DNA from: Lachnospiraceae bacterium
Lineage (GTDB): Bacteria; Bacillota; Clostridia; Lachnospirales; Lachnospiraceae
Length of the DNA stretch: 64,000 bases
Direction of reading: 5' to 3'
Assembly (NCBI GenBank): GCA_902363555.1
Contig: CABJAM010000003.1
Location: 248,001-312,000, forward strand
Shown here: positions 8,698 to 17,660 of the stretch, one piece after another
Numbering within the stretch: position 1 is the first letter of the stretch
How the letters are laid out: each line of letters begins with the position of its first letter
Made by a program: the position numbers and the translations under genes
Notes under the pieces: model-generated
Seen by the model: the letters and a program-made list of their open reading frames with translations, nothing else
Told to the model about the DNA's origin: nothing
Databases searched by the model: none

Positions 8698-9885
8698 ATG
8701 AGATTTAAACGGATCTTTGTTATTGTTATCGATTCCCTGGGTATCGGAGCTATGCCCAATGCGGCGGATTATGGAGATGTGGGTTCAGATACTCTGGGCC
8801 ATATCGATGCCCATATGCCGGCCTTTCGTATCCCCAATCTGGCCCGTCTCGGCCTTGCAAACCTGCATCCTATGACGTATGTTGCGGCGGCAAGTCATCC
8901 TCTGGGGTATTTTGCCAAAATGCTTGAAGCCAGTGTTGGCAAGGATACGATGACCGGCCACTGGGAGCTGATGGGGCTGCATATTACCCAGCCATTCCTC
9001 ACCTTTACACAGCATGGCTTTCCTGCGGAGCTTATAAAAGAACTGGAGGATCGCACCGGACATAAGGTATTGGGGAATAAATCGGCCAGCGGCACACAAA
9101 TACTGGATGAGCTGGGGGAGGAGCATCTGCTCACCGGCGCAATGATCGTCTACACCTCGGCGGATTCGGTGCTCCAGATTGCGGCCAGCGAGGAAACCTT
9201 TGGCCTCGAGGAGCTGTACCGCTGCTGTGAGATTGCGCGCAAGCTGACCATGCGCCCGGAATGGAAGGTGGGCAGAGTCATTGCCCGGCCATTTGTGGGA
9301 GCGAAAAAAGGGAGCTTTGTGCGTACATCGAATCGCCATGATTATGCATTAAAGCCCTATGGACCTACGGTTCTTAATGCGGTTGCAGATGGCGGCTATG
9401 ATGTGATCAGTATCGGGAAGATTAACGATATTTTTGTGGGCCAGGGAATAACGCAGGCTTTCCGTTCAAAAAGCAGCGTCCACGGTATGGAGCAGACCAT
9501 AGACTGTATGGATAAGTCTTTTACCGGGCTGTGTTTTGTGAATCTGGTGGATTTTGATGCCTTATGGGGACATCGCAGAAATCCGGTGGGCTACGGTCAG
9601 GAGCTGGAGCGTTTTGACGAAAAGCTGGGAACGGTGCTTTCCAAACTGGAGCCGGAGGACCTGCTAATGATTACGGCAGACCATGGCAATGACCCAACAT
9701 TCAGAGGAACGGACCACACGAAGGAGGCCGTACCGCTGCTCATGTACAGTCCGTCTATGACCGGGAGCGGGCGGCTTGGGGATACGGACAGCTTTGCCGC
9801 TGTGGGGGCTACGGTGGCTGATAATTTTGGTGTGCTCATGCCGGACGGCTGCATTGGAACAAGCCTTCTTGATGAATTAAAGTAA
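8698..9885 (+). CDS. deoB: Phosphopentomutase
   Basis: A 395-residue manganese enzyme of the alkaline phosphatase superfamily that converts (deoxy)ribose 1-phosphate to the 5-phosphate. Visible metal and active-site blocks are VIVIDSLGIGAMPNA at the N-terminus, GKDTMTGHWELMG, VNLVDFDALWGHRRN, and TADHGNDPTFRGTDHTKE near the end. ATG 8698 is preferred over 8686 because TGGAG is 8-9 bases before it. It follows deoD directly and its deoxyribose 5-phosphate product is the DeoC substrate. Confidence 0.96.
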   Translation: MRFKRIFVIVIDSLGIGAMPNAADYGDVGSDTLGHIDAHMPAFRIPNLARLGLANLHPMTYVAAASHPLGYFAKMLEASVGKDTMTGHWELMGLHITQPFLTFTQHGFPAELIKELEDRTGHKVLGNKSASGTQILDELGEEHLLTGAMIVYTSADSVLQIAASEETFGLEELYRCCEIARKLTMRPEWKVGRVIARPFVGAKKGSFVRTSNRHDYALKPYGPTVLNAVADGGYDVISIGKINDIFVGQGITQAFRSKSSVHGMEQTIDCMDKSFTGLCFVNLVDFDALWGHRRNPVGYGQELERFDEKLGTVLSKLEPEDLLMITADHGNDPTFRGTDHTKEAVPLLMYSPSMTGSGRLGDTDSFAAVGATVADNFGVLMPDGCIGTSLLDELK

Positions 9886-9930
9886 TGGCACAGCTTTTGG
9901 CAGATGGAAAAAGAATAAATAAATAAGTTT

Positions 9931-9975
9931 GACACCGGGCTTCTCTTTCAGGGAGGTCCGGCGTCTTTTGATTTC
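9931..9975 (+). terminator. Terminator after deoB
   Basis: GACACCGG pairs with CCGGCGTC (one A/C mismatch) and the hairpin is followed by TTTTGATTT. It closes the deoD-deoB transcript. Confidence 0.65.
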
Positions 9976-10074
9976 AAGATCAATTCGTATTAATACGGCG
10001 TTTTTCTGGGAAGCCATATGCGTGACCGTTCATACTTTTTGAATTGTTATAGGTGACAAGACAGCTATCAACAT

Positions 10075-10120
10075 AGATGTAAAGAAAAGTGTTTACATCT
10101 GAAATAAGTTGTGGTATACT
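10075..10120 (+). promoter_or_regulatory. nadA promoter with overlapping palindrome, candidate NiaR operator
   Basis: The promoter is TTTACA (10092-10097), 17 bp, TATACT (10115-10120). A perfect 9-bp inverted repeat, AGATGTAAA at 10075-10083 and TTTACATCT at 10092-10100 with an 8-base spacer, covers the -35 box. The last gene of the nad operon encodes a NiaR-type repressor, so this is the natural candidate for a niacin-dependent operator. The assignment to NiaR is inference; the inverted repeat and promoter are seen. Confidence 0.7.
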
Positions 10121-10184
10121 TGCTAAAAAATAAGGCCGGAGACAGGATGAAAAGCGGAGACGGCCTGCTGTCAGGAGGTTTGTT

Positions 10185-11090
10185 GTGGATAAGGTTAAGA
10201 AAATACAGCAGTTAAAAGAAGAGAAAAACGCAGTGATCATGGCGCATTATTATGTGGAGGATGACGTGCAGGCAGTTGCCGATGTTGTGGGAGACTCCTA
10301 TTTCCTCAGCGAGAAGGCCACACAGGTAGATGCATCGGTGATTGTTTTTTGTGGCGTGGCCTTTATGGGTGAGAGCGCCAAAATCTTAAACCCGCATAAA
10401 ACGGTGCTGATGCCGGATGCTGCGGCCGACTGTCCTATGGCCCATATGGCCAGCGTGGAAAAGATCCGTCAGGTCCGCAGAGACTATCCGGATGTGGCCG
10501 TCGTCTGCTATGTCAATTCCACGGCGGAGCTGAAAATGTATTCGGACGTATGTGTGACCTCGTCAAATGCTTTAAAGATCGTAAAGGCATTGCCCAATAA
10601 ACATATTTACTTTATTCCGGACCAGTATCTGGGGCGGTTTGTGGCAAATCAGTGTCCGGAAAAAGAATTTATATTTAATGACGGCTGCTGTCCGGTCCAC
10701 CACGGCCTTACGGTGGAGAGCCTTGAGAAGGTAAAGAAGCTTCACCCGGAGGCTCTCGTTTTAGTTCACCCGGAGTGTCGCAGTGAAGTGTGCAGCATGG
10801 CCGATTATGCCGGAAGCACGGCGGGGATCATCCAGTTTGCAAAGACGTCAAAGGCGCAGGAATTTATTATCGGTACGGAAATCGGCGTCCTCTATGAGCT
10901 TAAAAAGCAAAATCCGAGGAAGCAGTTTTATGTGCCGGAACAGCCGCCCATATGTGCGGATATGAAAAAGATCACGCTGGATAAGATTATTCTGGCACTG
11001 GAAAATATGGCACCGGAAGTGGTGCTGGATGAGGACGCTGTAAAAAAGGCTCATAAACCCCTGATCCAAATGCTGGAGCTGGCAAAATAA
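10185..11090 (+). CDS. nadA: Quinolinate synthase
   Basis: A 301-residue 4Fe-4S enzyme that condenses iminoaspartate with dihydroxyacetone phosphate to quinolinate, the second step of de novo NAD synthesis. The three cluster cysteines are in ADCPMAHMA, the GCCPVHHG stretch and HPECRSEVC. The substrate motif AHYYVEDDVQ is near residue 20 and YAGSTAGII after the last cysteine. The start is GTG at 10185, placed seven bases after AGGAGG; no in-frame ATG with a site is near. First gene of nadABC-niaR, and length is normal for the clostridial form. Confidence 0.96.
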   Translation: MDKVKKIQQLKEEKNAVIMAHYYVEDDVQAVADVVGDSYFLSEKATQVDASVIVFCGVAFMGESAKILNPHKTVLMPDAAADCPMAHMASVEKIRQVRRDYPDVAVVCYVNSTAELKMYSDVCVTSSNALKIVKALPNKHIYFIPDQYLGRFVANQCPEKEFIFNDGCCPVHHGLTVESLEKVKKLHPEALVLVHPECRSEVCSMADYAGSTAGIIQFAKTSKAQEFIIGTEIGVLYELKKQNPRKQFYVPEQPPICADMKKITLDKIILALENMAPEVVLDEDAVKKAHKPLIQMLELAK

Positions 11091-11117
11091 CATATAGAAG
11101 GATGGAAGGCGATAAAG

Positions 11118-12470
11118 ATGAGAGATACATACGATGTGATTATTGTAGGCACCGGTGTGGCCGGCTGCTTTGCAGCGCTCCACCTGCCAGAGACGATGCA
11201 TATTCTGATGATTACCAAAGCCGGTCTTGAGGAGAGCGACTCCTATCTGGCTCAGGGCGGTATTTGCGTGTTAAAGGATGACAGCGATTACGACGCCTTC
11301 CTGGAAGATACATTAAAAGCCGGTCATTATGAAAACCGGAGAGAATCCGTAGATATTATGATCCGTTCCTCCCGGAAAGTCATTGACGAGCTGATCAGTT
11401 ATGGTGTAAAGTTTAATGAAGAACATGGGCAGCTGCTTTATACAAAAGAGGGCGCCCATTCCACCAACAGGATATTGTACCATGAGGACATTACCGGGGA
11501 GGCCATTACGAGTGTGCTTCTTGAACAGGTGCGCCGGCTGAAAAATGTGGAGCTTTGTGACTCTACGGAAATGCTGGATATTTTGTGCCGGGATAACCGC
11601 TGTTACGGTATCGTCCTTCGGACAAAGGACGGCCGGGTACGTCCGGTGCTTTCACAGGATGTGCTCTGGGCCACCGGAGGCGTCGGCGGGATCTATACCC
11701 ATTCCACCAATTATCCTCATCTCACCGGGGATGCTTTAAGCCTTTCCATGAAGCACGGCATACGTCTGGAAAATGTGGATTATGTGCAGATCCATCCGAC
11801 GACTCTGTACTCAAAAACACCGGGGCGGCGTTTCCTTATATCCGAGTCGGTGCGCGGCGAGGGCGCTGTTCTTTATAATAAGGCCGGCCGCCGTTTTACC
11901 AATGAGCTGCTGCCAAGGGATCTTCTGACTCAGGAAATTTACCGGCAGATGGAAAAGGATAAAGCCCCCTGTGTCTGGCTGTCCATGATGAGTATTCAGG
12001 GCCTGGACGTGAAAAAGCGATTCCCCCATATCGTGGAGCGGTGTGCTAAGGAAGGCTATGATGTGACCCGGGAATGTATTCCTGTGGTGCCGGCTCAGCA
12101 CTATTTTATGGGCGGCGTCTGGGTAGATTCCACGAGCGCAACGTCCATGGAGCATTTATATGCTGCCGGGGAGACGAGCTGTAACGGCGTCCACGGCGCG
12201 AACCGGCTGGCCAGTAATTCATTGTTGGAAAGCCTTGTCTTTGCCAAAAGAGCTGCAGCTAAGATCGCGGGCGGAGCGGCACGGATTGCCGGCCAGGCGG
12301 CTCGGATGCAGGCGGTAAGCCATGGTTCCATGTCTGTACAGGCCATCGAAAAGAAGTTTCAGATCTGCCTTGAGGATTACGACCGGAAGGATTACTGGGA
12401 GGACGGCCGGCGCCGAGTGTGGGAGGAGATCCGGACACGGCAGGACAAAAGAAGCTGCCGGGCAGTGTAG
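11118..12470 (+). CDS. nadB: L-aspartate oxidase
   Basis: A 450-residue flavoprotein oxidising L-aspartate to iminoaspartate, the NadA substrate; in anaerobes fumarate is the usual electron acceptor. Seen: FAD-binding DVIIVGTGVAGCFAAL at the N-terminus, SDSYLAQGGI, HSTNRILYHEDITG, the RGEGAVLYNKAGRRF loop, VVPAQHYFMGGV and the distal FAD motif ETSCNGVHGANRLASNSLLE. It is shorter than the roughly 530-residue enterobacterial enzyme because most of the C-terminal helical domain is missing. The catalytic and flavin parts are complete, so it should be functional. It starts 28 bp after nadA. Confidence 0.95.
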   Translation: MRDTYDVIIVGTGVAGCFAALHLPETMHILMITKAGLEESDSYLAQGGICVLKDDSDYDAFLEDTLKAGHYENRRESVDIMIRSSRKVIDELISYGVKFNEEHGQLLYTKEGAHSTNRILYHEDITGEAITSVLLEQVRRLKNVELCDSTEMLDILCRDNRCYGIVLRTKDGRVRPVLSQDVLWATGGVGGIYTHSTNYPHLTGDALSLSMKHGIRLENVDYVQIHPTTLYSKTPGRRFLISESVRGEGAVLYNKAGRRFTNELLPRDLLTQEIYRQMEKDKAPCVWLSMMSIQGLDVKKRFPHIVERCAKEGYDVTRECIPVVPAQHYFMGGVWVDSTSATSMEHLYAAGETSCNGVHGANRLASNSLLESLVFAKRAAAKIAGGAARIAGQAARMQAVSHGSMSVQAIEKKFQICLEDYDRKDYWEDGRRRVWEEIRTRQDKRSCRAV

Positions 12471-12582
12471 AGAGCGGTTGCCTGGCAGTGTGAAGGGAAA
12501 AGCAGTAGTTCGCCCCTCCGGATGGTTGTATGGAAAATCTGCACAGGATGCATGAAATGTTAGATATACGAGGAGAATGAAT

Positions 12583-13434
12583 ATGAATACAATTACGATG
12601 AAATTAAATGCAGATGATCTGATTTTAATGGCATTAAAGGAGGATATTTCCAGTGAGGATGTGACGACCAATGCCATTATGCGCGGGCCTATGCAGGGCG
12701 TGGCTCAGTTGATCTGCAAGCAGGACGGCGTTATTGCCGGGATGGATGTGTTTGCACGGGTATTTGAGCTGCTGGATGAATCAACCGTGATCCATAAGTT
12801 TGTTGAGGATGGCGCGGATGTAACGTCCGGTCAGCTTCTGGCGGAGGTCACCGGAGATATCCGGGTGATCCTTTCCGGAGAGCGGACAGCACTGAACTAT
12901 CTTCAGCGCATGAGCGGTATTGCCACCTATACAAGAGCTGTGGCAAAGCTGCTGGCTGGCTCCAAAACGAAGCTTTTGGATACCCGCAAGACCACGCCCA
13001 ACATGCGCATTTTTGAAAAATATGCGGTAAAGGTGGGCGGCGGCTTTAACCACAGATATAACCTGTCCGATGGTATTTTAATTAAGGATAACCATATCGG
13101 CGCGGCCGGCGGCGTCAGGGAAGCCATTGCCCTGGCCAGAGAGTACGCCCCCTTTGTGCGGAAAGTTGAAGTAGAGGTGGAAAATCTGGAAATGCTCGCA
13201 GAGGCTTTAGAGGCCGGTGCAGACATTATCATGCTGGATAATATGACGCCGGAGATGATGAAGGAAGCCGTGGCAATGACCCGTGGCCGGGCGGAAACGG
13301 AGTGCTCCGGCAATGTGACCAGAGAAAATATCCAGCGGATCATCGATATCGGCGTGGATTATGTGTCCAGCGGTGCTCTGACCCACTCCGCACCGATCCT
13401 TGACGTGAGCCTTAAAAATCTTCATGCAGTTTGA
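12583..13434 (+). CDS. nadC: Nicotinate-nucleotide pyrophosphorylase (carboxylating)
   Basis: A 283-residue quinolinate phosphoribosyltransferase making nicotinate mononucleotide from quinolinate and PRPP. Seen: the N-terminal EDISSEDVTTNA segment, SGERTALNYLQRMSGIAT, LDTRKTTPNMRIFEKYAV with catalytic basic residues, GGGFNHRYNLSDGILIKDNHI and the phosphate-binding VSSGALTHSAPILD. The ATG at 12583 stands seven bases from AGGAG; the ATG at 12577 touches the ribosome site and is unlikely. It lies 112 bp after nadB in the same operon. Confidence 0.96.
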   Translation: MNTITMKLNADDLILMALKEDISSEDVTTNAIMRGPMQGVAQLICKQDGVIAGMDVFARVFELLDESTVIHKFVEDGADVTSGQLLAEVTGDIRVILSGERTALNYLQRMSGIATYTRAVAKLLAGSKTKLLDTRKTTPNMRIFEKYAVKVGGGFNHRYNLSDGILIKDNHIGAAGGVREAIALAREYAPFVRKVEVEVENLEMLAEALEAGADIIMLDNMTPEMMKEAVAMTRGRAETECSGNVTRENIQRIIDIGVDYVSSGALTHSAPILDVSLKNLHAV

Positions 13435-13452
13435 CAGACAGAGGGATTTACA

Positions 13453-13959
13453 ATGAATGGAGAAGAACGAAGAGAAAAAATCGTACATATATTTTCCACA
13501 GCAAAGGAGCCCATTTCCGGAAGTACTCTGGCAAGGCTTTGCCAGGTCAGCCGCCAGGTGATCGTTCAGGATATTGCTCTTTTGCGGGCCAATGGCTATG
13601 GGGTGGTGCCAACGCCCAGAGGATATCTGCTGGAAAATCGTCCGGGCGTATCCCGGAAGCTGCGGCTGCGCCATTCCCATGGGGAAATTGAGGACGCCTT
13701 AAATACGATTGTGGATGTGGGCGGTCGGGTCGTCAATGTGGCTGTGATACATCCGGTATTTGGTCCTATGAGCCGGGGGCTGGATATCCATTCCCGAAGA
13801 TCGGTGCAGGCATTGATGGCGGAGGCGGCCGGCCGGACGCTGGGCAGCGAGGGCCGGTCGGTGACTTATGTTTATACGATCGAGGCGGACAGTGAGGCGC
13901 TTCTTAGTGTGGTGGAAAAGGAATTGAACCGGAAATGGTATCTGGTGACAGGAGGATGA
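13453..13959 (+). CDS. niaR: NiaR-type transcriptional repressor of NAD genes
   Basis: A 168-residue regulator. Residues 1-60 are a winged helix-turn-helix (HTH_11: EKIVHIFSTAKEPISGSTLARLC then a recognition helix RQVIVQDIALLR). Residues 75-165 are a 3H domain, named for its conserved histidines, with HSHGEIEDAL, VIHPVFGPMSRGL and IHSRRSVQALM visible. This architecture is that of NiaR (YrxA), which represses NAD genes in response to niacin. Being the fourth gene of nadABC-niaR, it probably autoregulates through the palindrome at 10075-10100. The identity rests on domain order and context. Confidence 0.9.
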   Translation: MNGEERREKIVHIFSTAKEPISGSTLARLCQVSRQVIVQDIALLRANGYGVVPTPRGYLLENRPGVSRKLRLRHSHGEIEDALNTIVDVGGRVVNVAVIHPVFGPMSRGLDIHSRRSVQALMAEAAGRTLGSEGRSVTYVYTIEADSEALLSVVEKELNRKWYLVTGG

Positions 13960-13963
13960 GATT

Positions 13964-14371
13964 ATGGCAATAAAAATCAATGGGATCAATCATGTGGCGA
14001 TCAGCGTTGCAGATTTTGAGGAGAGTATCGGATGGTATGAGCGGGTTTTCGGATTTTCGGTAATTGACCGGTCGGAAATCCCGGGAACCGGAATCCATGT
14101 ATCGCACATGCAGGGCGCAGGCTTTGTGCTGGAAATATTTTGCGCGCCGGATGCGAAAGCACTGCCGGAGGAGCGGAAGGTGCCCAATCTTGATCTGCTC
14201 ACACAGGGCAACAAGCATTTTTCCTTTGGCGTGAAGGATGCCCATAAGGCGAAGGACGAGCTTGCGGCGATGGGTGTGGAAATCGCTATGATCGCTGAGG
14301 TGGATGGAACGTATGGGGTATTTATACGGGATAATACTGGGAATTTGATTGAAATCTTTGAAGAGGGCTGA
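13964..14371 (+). CDS. VOC superfamily (glyoxalase-like) protein
   Basis: A 135-residue vicinal-oxygen-chelate protein with two beta-alpha-beta-beta-beta units. The metal-site pattern is INHVAISVADFEES at the start, FVLEIFC in the middle, HFSFGVKDAH opening the second unit and LIEIFEEG at the end. It begins 4 bp after niaR with CAGGAGG upstream, so it is probably co-transcribed with the nad operon, but nothing in the sequence links it to NAD. Candidate activities (lactoylglutathione lyase, epimerase, dioxygenase) cannot be separated by eye. Confidence 0.75.
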   Translation: MAIKINGINHVAISVADFEESIGWYERVFGFSVIDRSEIPGTGIHVSHMQGAGFVLEIFCAPDAKALPEERKVPNLDLLTQGNKHFSFGVKDAHKAKDELAAMGVEIAMIAEVDGTYGVFIRDNTGNLIEIFEEG

Positions 14372-14399
14372 AGGGAATAGTAAATGAAGGCTGACGTCT

Positions 14400-14484
14400 C
14401 GCTCCGTGGCCTTACCCGGACTCTGGCAGGGCCGCCGGCCGACACCGGAAAGCCCTGCCAGAGTCCGGGTAAGGCCACGGAGCG
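14400..14484. repeat. Perfect 33-bp inverted repeat (long palindrome A)
   Basis: Arms 14400-14432 and 14452-14484 are exact reverse complements, with a 19-base spacer. Each arm holds CTCCGTGGCCTTACC. It lies between the VOC gene and the convergent amidohydrolase gene. No T tract follows on either strand, so it is stronger and different from a usual terminator. No open reading frame is supported inside. Confidence 0.9.
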
Positions 14485-14599
14485 GGGCGGCAGCCCTCTA
14501 CGTTTGTGCGAAGCAATGGGGCGTGTAAGCAAAGGCGCAAATGGTTGTCTGTGTCTGCTTACACGCAGCCGTTGGTGATAAGTTTTTCAGGGCTTGGGG

Positions 14600-15829
14600 T
14601 CAGCGGATTTCTCCGGCTTCCGCAAGGAGCATTTCGTAGAGGACCTGGGCGCCGTTGGCGCAGTCTTCGGGGGTGGAGTATTCTTCTTTACGGTGGGAAT
14701 AACCGTCGATGGAGCGCACGAAGATCATGGCACAGGGGCAGATGCCGTTGTAGTTTTGGGAATCGTGGCCGGCGCCGCTCATAAGCCGTTTGTGAGGGAT
14801 GCTGTTGCGGGCCATGATATCCTCCAGGCGGTTTTTCATGGGTTCGTCGCAGGGGCAGCCCTTTAATTCCTGAACGAGGGTCCTTTCTATCATTACACCA
14901 TGTCTTTTTTCGATTTCTTCTTGTATGTCATCCATTCGTTTAAGGCAGGCGTGGATTTCATCCACAGACATACTGCGGATATCCAGGCTGAAGGTGACGG
15001 ATTCACAGATGACATTAAAGGAGCCCGGGGATGCCTGGATAGTGCCGATGGTGGCTACGCAGTATTTTTCTTTTGAGGCTTCTTTTGTAACCGCACAGAT
15101 CCATTCGCTCATGGCGACGACCGGGTCACGGCGCCCTTTCATAGGGTTGGCGCCGGCATGGCCGCTGTGCCCGGTGATTTTGATCTGGTAGAGCAGCAGG
15201 TGGGCGATCCCCTCCACAATGCCAAGGGAAAGGCCTTCACGGTCCAGGACGGTAGCCTGTTCGATGTGCAGTTCAATGCTGCATTTGACCGGGCTGATTT
15301 TACATGTCTGATAATCTGCCGGGGTGTAGCCGGCCTGCGCCATGGCCTCCTTCATGGTGATCCCGTCGCTGTCTTTGGCTTCCAGCCCTTCAGGGTCCAT
15401 AATCCCGGCAATACAGCGACTCCCGGTCATGCCGAAGCCGAAGCGGTTGCCCTCCTCATCTTTGTATCCGATGACGTAAATCGTATGTCTTACTTTTTTC
15501 TTTTGTTCAATGATCGTCTGAACAGCTTCCAGTGATGATAAAAGCCCAAGTGTGCCGTCAAAACGTCCGCCATGGCGCACTGTATCATAGTGGGAACCGG
15601 TGAGCACTGCCGGAGCGTTGGCATCCTCGCCGCTAAGCCTGCCGATCACATTGCCCACGGCATCCACATAAACCTCAAGCCCCGCTGCGGTCATTTCCCC
15701 AATGAGCCAGTCTCTGGCCAGACCATCCTCTTTAGTGCATGATAATCGGGTAATACTTCCGTCGGGATAGCTGCCGATCTGGCCCAGAGCCATAAGCCGG
15801 TTCCATAATCTGTCTGCATGAATATCCAT
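14600..15829 (-). CDS. Zn-dependent amidase/hydantoinase-carbamoylase family protein
   Basis: A 409-residue M20-like metal hydrolase of the allantoate amidohydrolase, N-carbamoyl-amino-acid hydrolase and beta-ureidopropionase group. The dimetal ligands are visible in GSHYDTVRHGGRFDGTLG, GYKDEEGNRFGFG, HIEQATVLDREG and the C-terminal GAGHDSQNYNG. The lid domain sits at about 210-320. Start at 15829 is fixed by GGAGGAAGG before the ATG; the open frame extends 41 codons further without a site. It would release ammonia and carbon dioxide or similar from a carbamoyl or ureido substrate. No pathway neighbours help to choose the substrate. Confidence 0.88.
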   Translation of the reverse strand: MDIHADRLWNRLMALGQIGSYPDGSITRLSCTKEDGLARDWLIGEMTAAGLEVYVDAVGNVIGRLSGEDANAPAVLTGSHYDTVRHGGRFDGTLGLLSSLEAVQTIIEQKKKVRHTIYVIGYKDEEGNRFGFGMTGSRCIAGIMDPEGLEAKDSDGITMKEAMAQAGYTPADYQTCKISPVKCSIELHIEQATVLDREGLSLGIVEGIAHLLLYQIKITGHSGHAGANPMKGRRDPVVAMSEWICAVTKEASKEKYCVATIGTIQASPGSFNVICESVTFSLDIRSMSVDEIHACLKRMDDIQEEIEKRHGVMIERTLVQELKGCPCDEPMKNRLEDIMARNSIPHKRLMSGAGHDSQNYNGICPCAMIFVRSIDGYSHRKEEYSTPEDCANGAQVLYEMLLAEAGEIR

Positions 15830-16044
15830 AATCGTTACCTTCCTCCAATTTTCCGTAATGGTTTTGAGCGAAAATACCGGTAGCTGGAATGCTGGCGGAC
15901 GTTTTCGTTCTATATTAAATACTATTGTAAAAGGATGCTTGAAAAAAGGCAATAGGATTTAACGAATACCTTACATGATCTGTAAGATTCTGGACATATT
16001 TCTATGTTAGAATGATGCCAGAATGAGGATCGGAGGTTTTTAAT

Positions 16045-16458
16045 ATGAAGACAATGAACGTAATTTTGAAGCGGCCAAACCGACGTTTCTTTGTAATCCC
16101 GGGGCTTATGATCATTGCCGGATTTTTGGCCCTGCTGACAGCCGCTTTATATTTTATACAGGCTTTGATTTTTCAGACAACAGCCGTGGAAACTGTGGGA
16201 ACGGTGTATGAGTCTTACACAGAGCAGAGCTCAGATGCTTCGGAATACGAAATGCGCTACTTTTACACGGTGGATGGTAAGCTTTATGAGGATTCCCGGG
16301 TAATGGGGAGAGCACAGGTTTCTGAAGGCACAGTGCGCGTATTTTATATACCGGACAATCCGGGAAATCACCGTATAGCCGTCAGGACAGGGGCGGCCCG
16401 GGATTTTGGCAGAAATATAATGGTGACAGCTCTGGCTTTGATCATTGTGGCCGGATGA
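16045..16458 (+). CDS. DUF3592-like membrane protein, probably truncated by a stop
   Basis: The frame gives 137 residues: a first transmembrane helix (FVIPGLMIIAGFLALLTAALY), a soluble middle (VETVGTVYESYTEQSS to VRVFYIPDNPGNHRI) typical of DUF3592, and the start of a second helix (MVTALALIIVAG). TGA at 16456-16458 cuts that helix. Reading on in frame gives 13 more codons, IFGLLSYPKNVK then I, to TAA at 16498, which would finish the helix and a basic tail. Either the helix ends here naturally or the TGA is a recent nonsense change. Ribosome site CGGAGG is well placed. Confidence 0.65.
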   Translation: MKTMNVILKRPNRRFFVIPGLMIIAGFLALLTAALYFIQALIFQTTAVETVGTVYESYTEQSSDASEYEMRYFYTVDGKLYEDSRVMGRAQVSEGTVRVFYIPDNPGNHRIAVRTGAARDFGRNIMVTALALIIVAG

Positions 16459-16536
16459 ATCTTTGGGTTGCTTTCATATCCTAAAAATGTTAAAATATAA
16501 ACGAATTTGCACATTACTCTGATAAAAGGTGAGAAG

Positions 16537-17136
16537 ATGGAGAACTACGAAATTTTAAGCCACTTGACAAAAAAGGAGTGGAAAAAATCCTGGGGAAACC
16601 AGGTCGTGGAGGATACGAAAGAAAACCTGCGGAATTACCACAGTAAAACCTGTTTCTACGGCCATTTTGTCAATAAAGATGATTTCATCTTGTACTACCA
16701 CAAGGAATTTGAGGGCAATAGCCTGAATACCTATTTTCACGGGAAGGTAGAAAAATGTCCGGAAGGCTGCCGGGTGACCGGAAGTTTTAAGAAAAAGAGA
16801 ACGGCCAATATATTCCTCATTTTTGCAGCCATCCTTACGGGGCTTACCACAATGGTCATGGTCTATAACAGAAATTTTCAGCTCATGGCGGCTCCGGCAG
16901 CGCTGTTTGTCATCGTGCTGTTATGCTACTTTGTGGTGCCTAAAAGCAGCAGAGAACGGCTTATGGAACAGCTCAAAGCTATTTCATTTGCGGACATCCC
17001 AAGAAGCAAAGGCGGCGCGCGGGAGGAGGAAGACTATTCCACCCTGAACAGCATTACCCGGATAAAAACGGCGGAAATCGAGAAAAAGATGCCGGAAAAG
17101 ACTAAGGGAAAGGAACTGAAAGACAATGACAATTGA
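16537..17136 (+). CDS. Hypothetical two-helix membrane protein
   Basis: A 199-residue protein I do not recognise. Residues 1-85 are soluble and charged, starting MENYEILSHLTKKEWKKS with a YHSKTCFYGHF stretch. Two adjacent transmembrane helices follow (IFLIFAAILTGLTTMVMVY and LMAAPAALFVIVLLCYFVV). The tail of about 65 residues is charged. ATG 16537 follows AAAGGTGAG. The stop overlaps the next gene by 11 bp, so the two are coupled and may work together at the membrane. Confidence 0.6.
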   Translation: MENYEILSHLTKKEWKKSWGNQVVEDTKENLRNYHSKTCFYGHFVNKDDFILYYHKEFEGNSLNTYFHGKVEKCPEGCRVTGSFKKKRTANIFLIFAAILTGLTTMVMVYNRNFQLMAAPAALFVIVLLCYFVVPKSSRERLMEQLKAISFADIPRSKGGAREEEDYSTLNSITRIKTAEIEKKMPEKTKGKELKDNDN

Positions 17137-17659
17137 TGAATTTGCAAAGGCCGTCGCCAAAAAGACGGAAAATATCATTGCCAGACGCTATGGCATAACT
17201 ACTGTGGAGGTATCCGGCAGTGCAGGTGAGCCGATGCTGCATATTGTAAATAAGGATTTTGGAATTGACCGCAGTGTACCGGCTGCCGGTCCTTACGCGG
17301 ATTTTGAGGCCAATGGGGAGACACAACTTGATACATATGCTGATGCCCTTGCCTTTGAAGTGGAATACGCCCTGTTTGAGGATCTGATCGTGAATAAGGA
17401 TATTTCCAAATATTCGGATTTTGAAAAGGCCGGTGAGATGCTTTATACGAAGCTTTTGGATGTGGACCGGAGCCGGGGGATTTTTCTGGAAGGCGCTCTT
17501 GGGCGCAAGGTGGATGAGTACAGCGTGATGGTGCTCTATATCCATGATGGGCGGACTAAAACGATGGTAAATGAAGAACTGGTGAAGCTTTGGGGTGTGC
17601 CGGCGGGGGCGCTGTTTATGAAGGCAGCGGAAAACTCGGGTACTTATCAAGGACGATAA
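17126..17659 (+). CDS. Hypothetical cytoplasmic protein
   Basis: A 177-residue soluble protein without a signal peptide. It has MTIDEFAKAVAKKTENI at the start and a late LYIHDGRTKTMVNEELVKLWGVP segment. The general plan resembles clostridial DUF5688-type proteins, but I could not confirm this. It overlaps the upstream membrane protein gene by 11 bp and is the last gene before a 1.1-kb non-coding stretch. Confidence 0.55.
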   Translation: MTIDEFAKAVAKKTENIIARRYGITTVEVSGSAGEPMLHIVNKDFGIDRSVPAAGPYADFEANGETQLDTYADALAFEVEYALFEDLIVNKDISKYSDFEKAGEMLYTKLLDVDRSRGIFLEGALGRKVDEYSVMVLYIHDGRTKTMVNEELVKLWGVPAGALFMKAAENSGTYQGR

Positions 17660-17660
17660 A

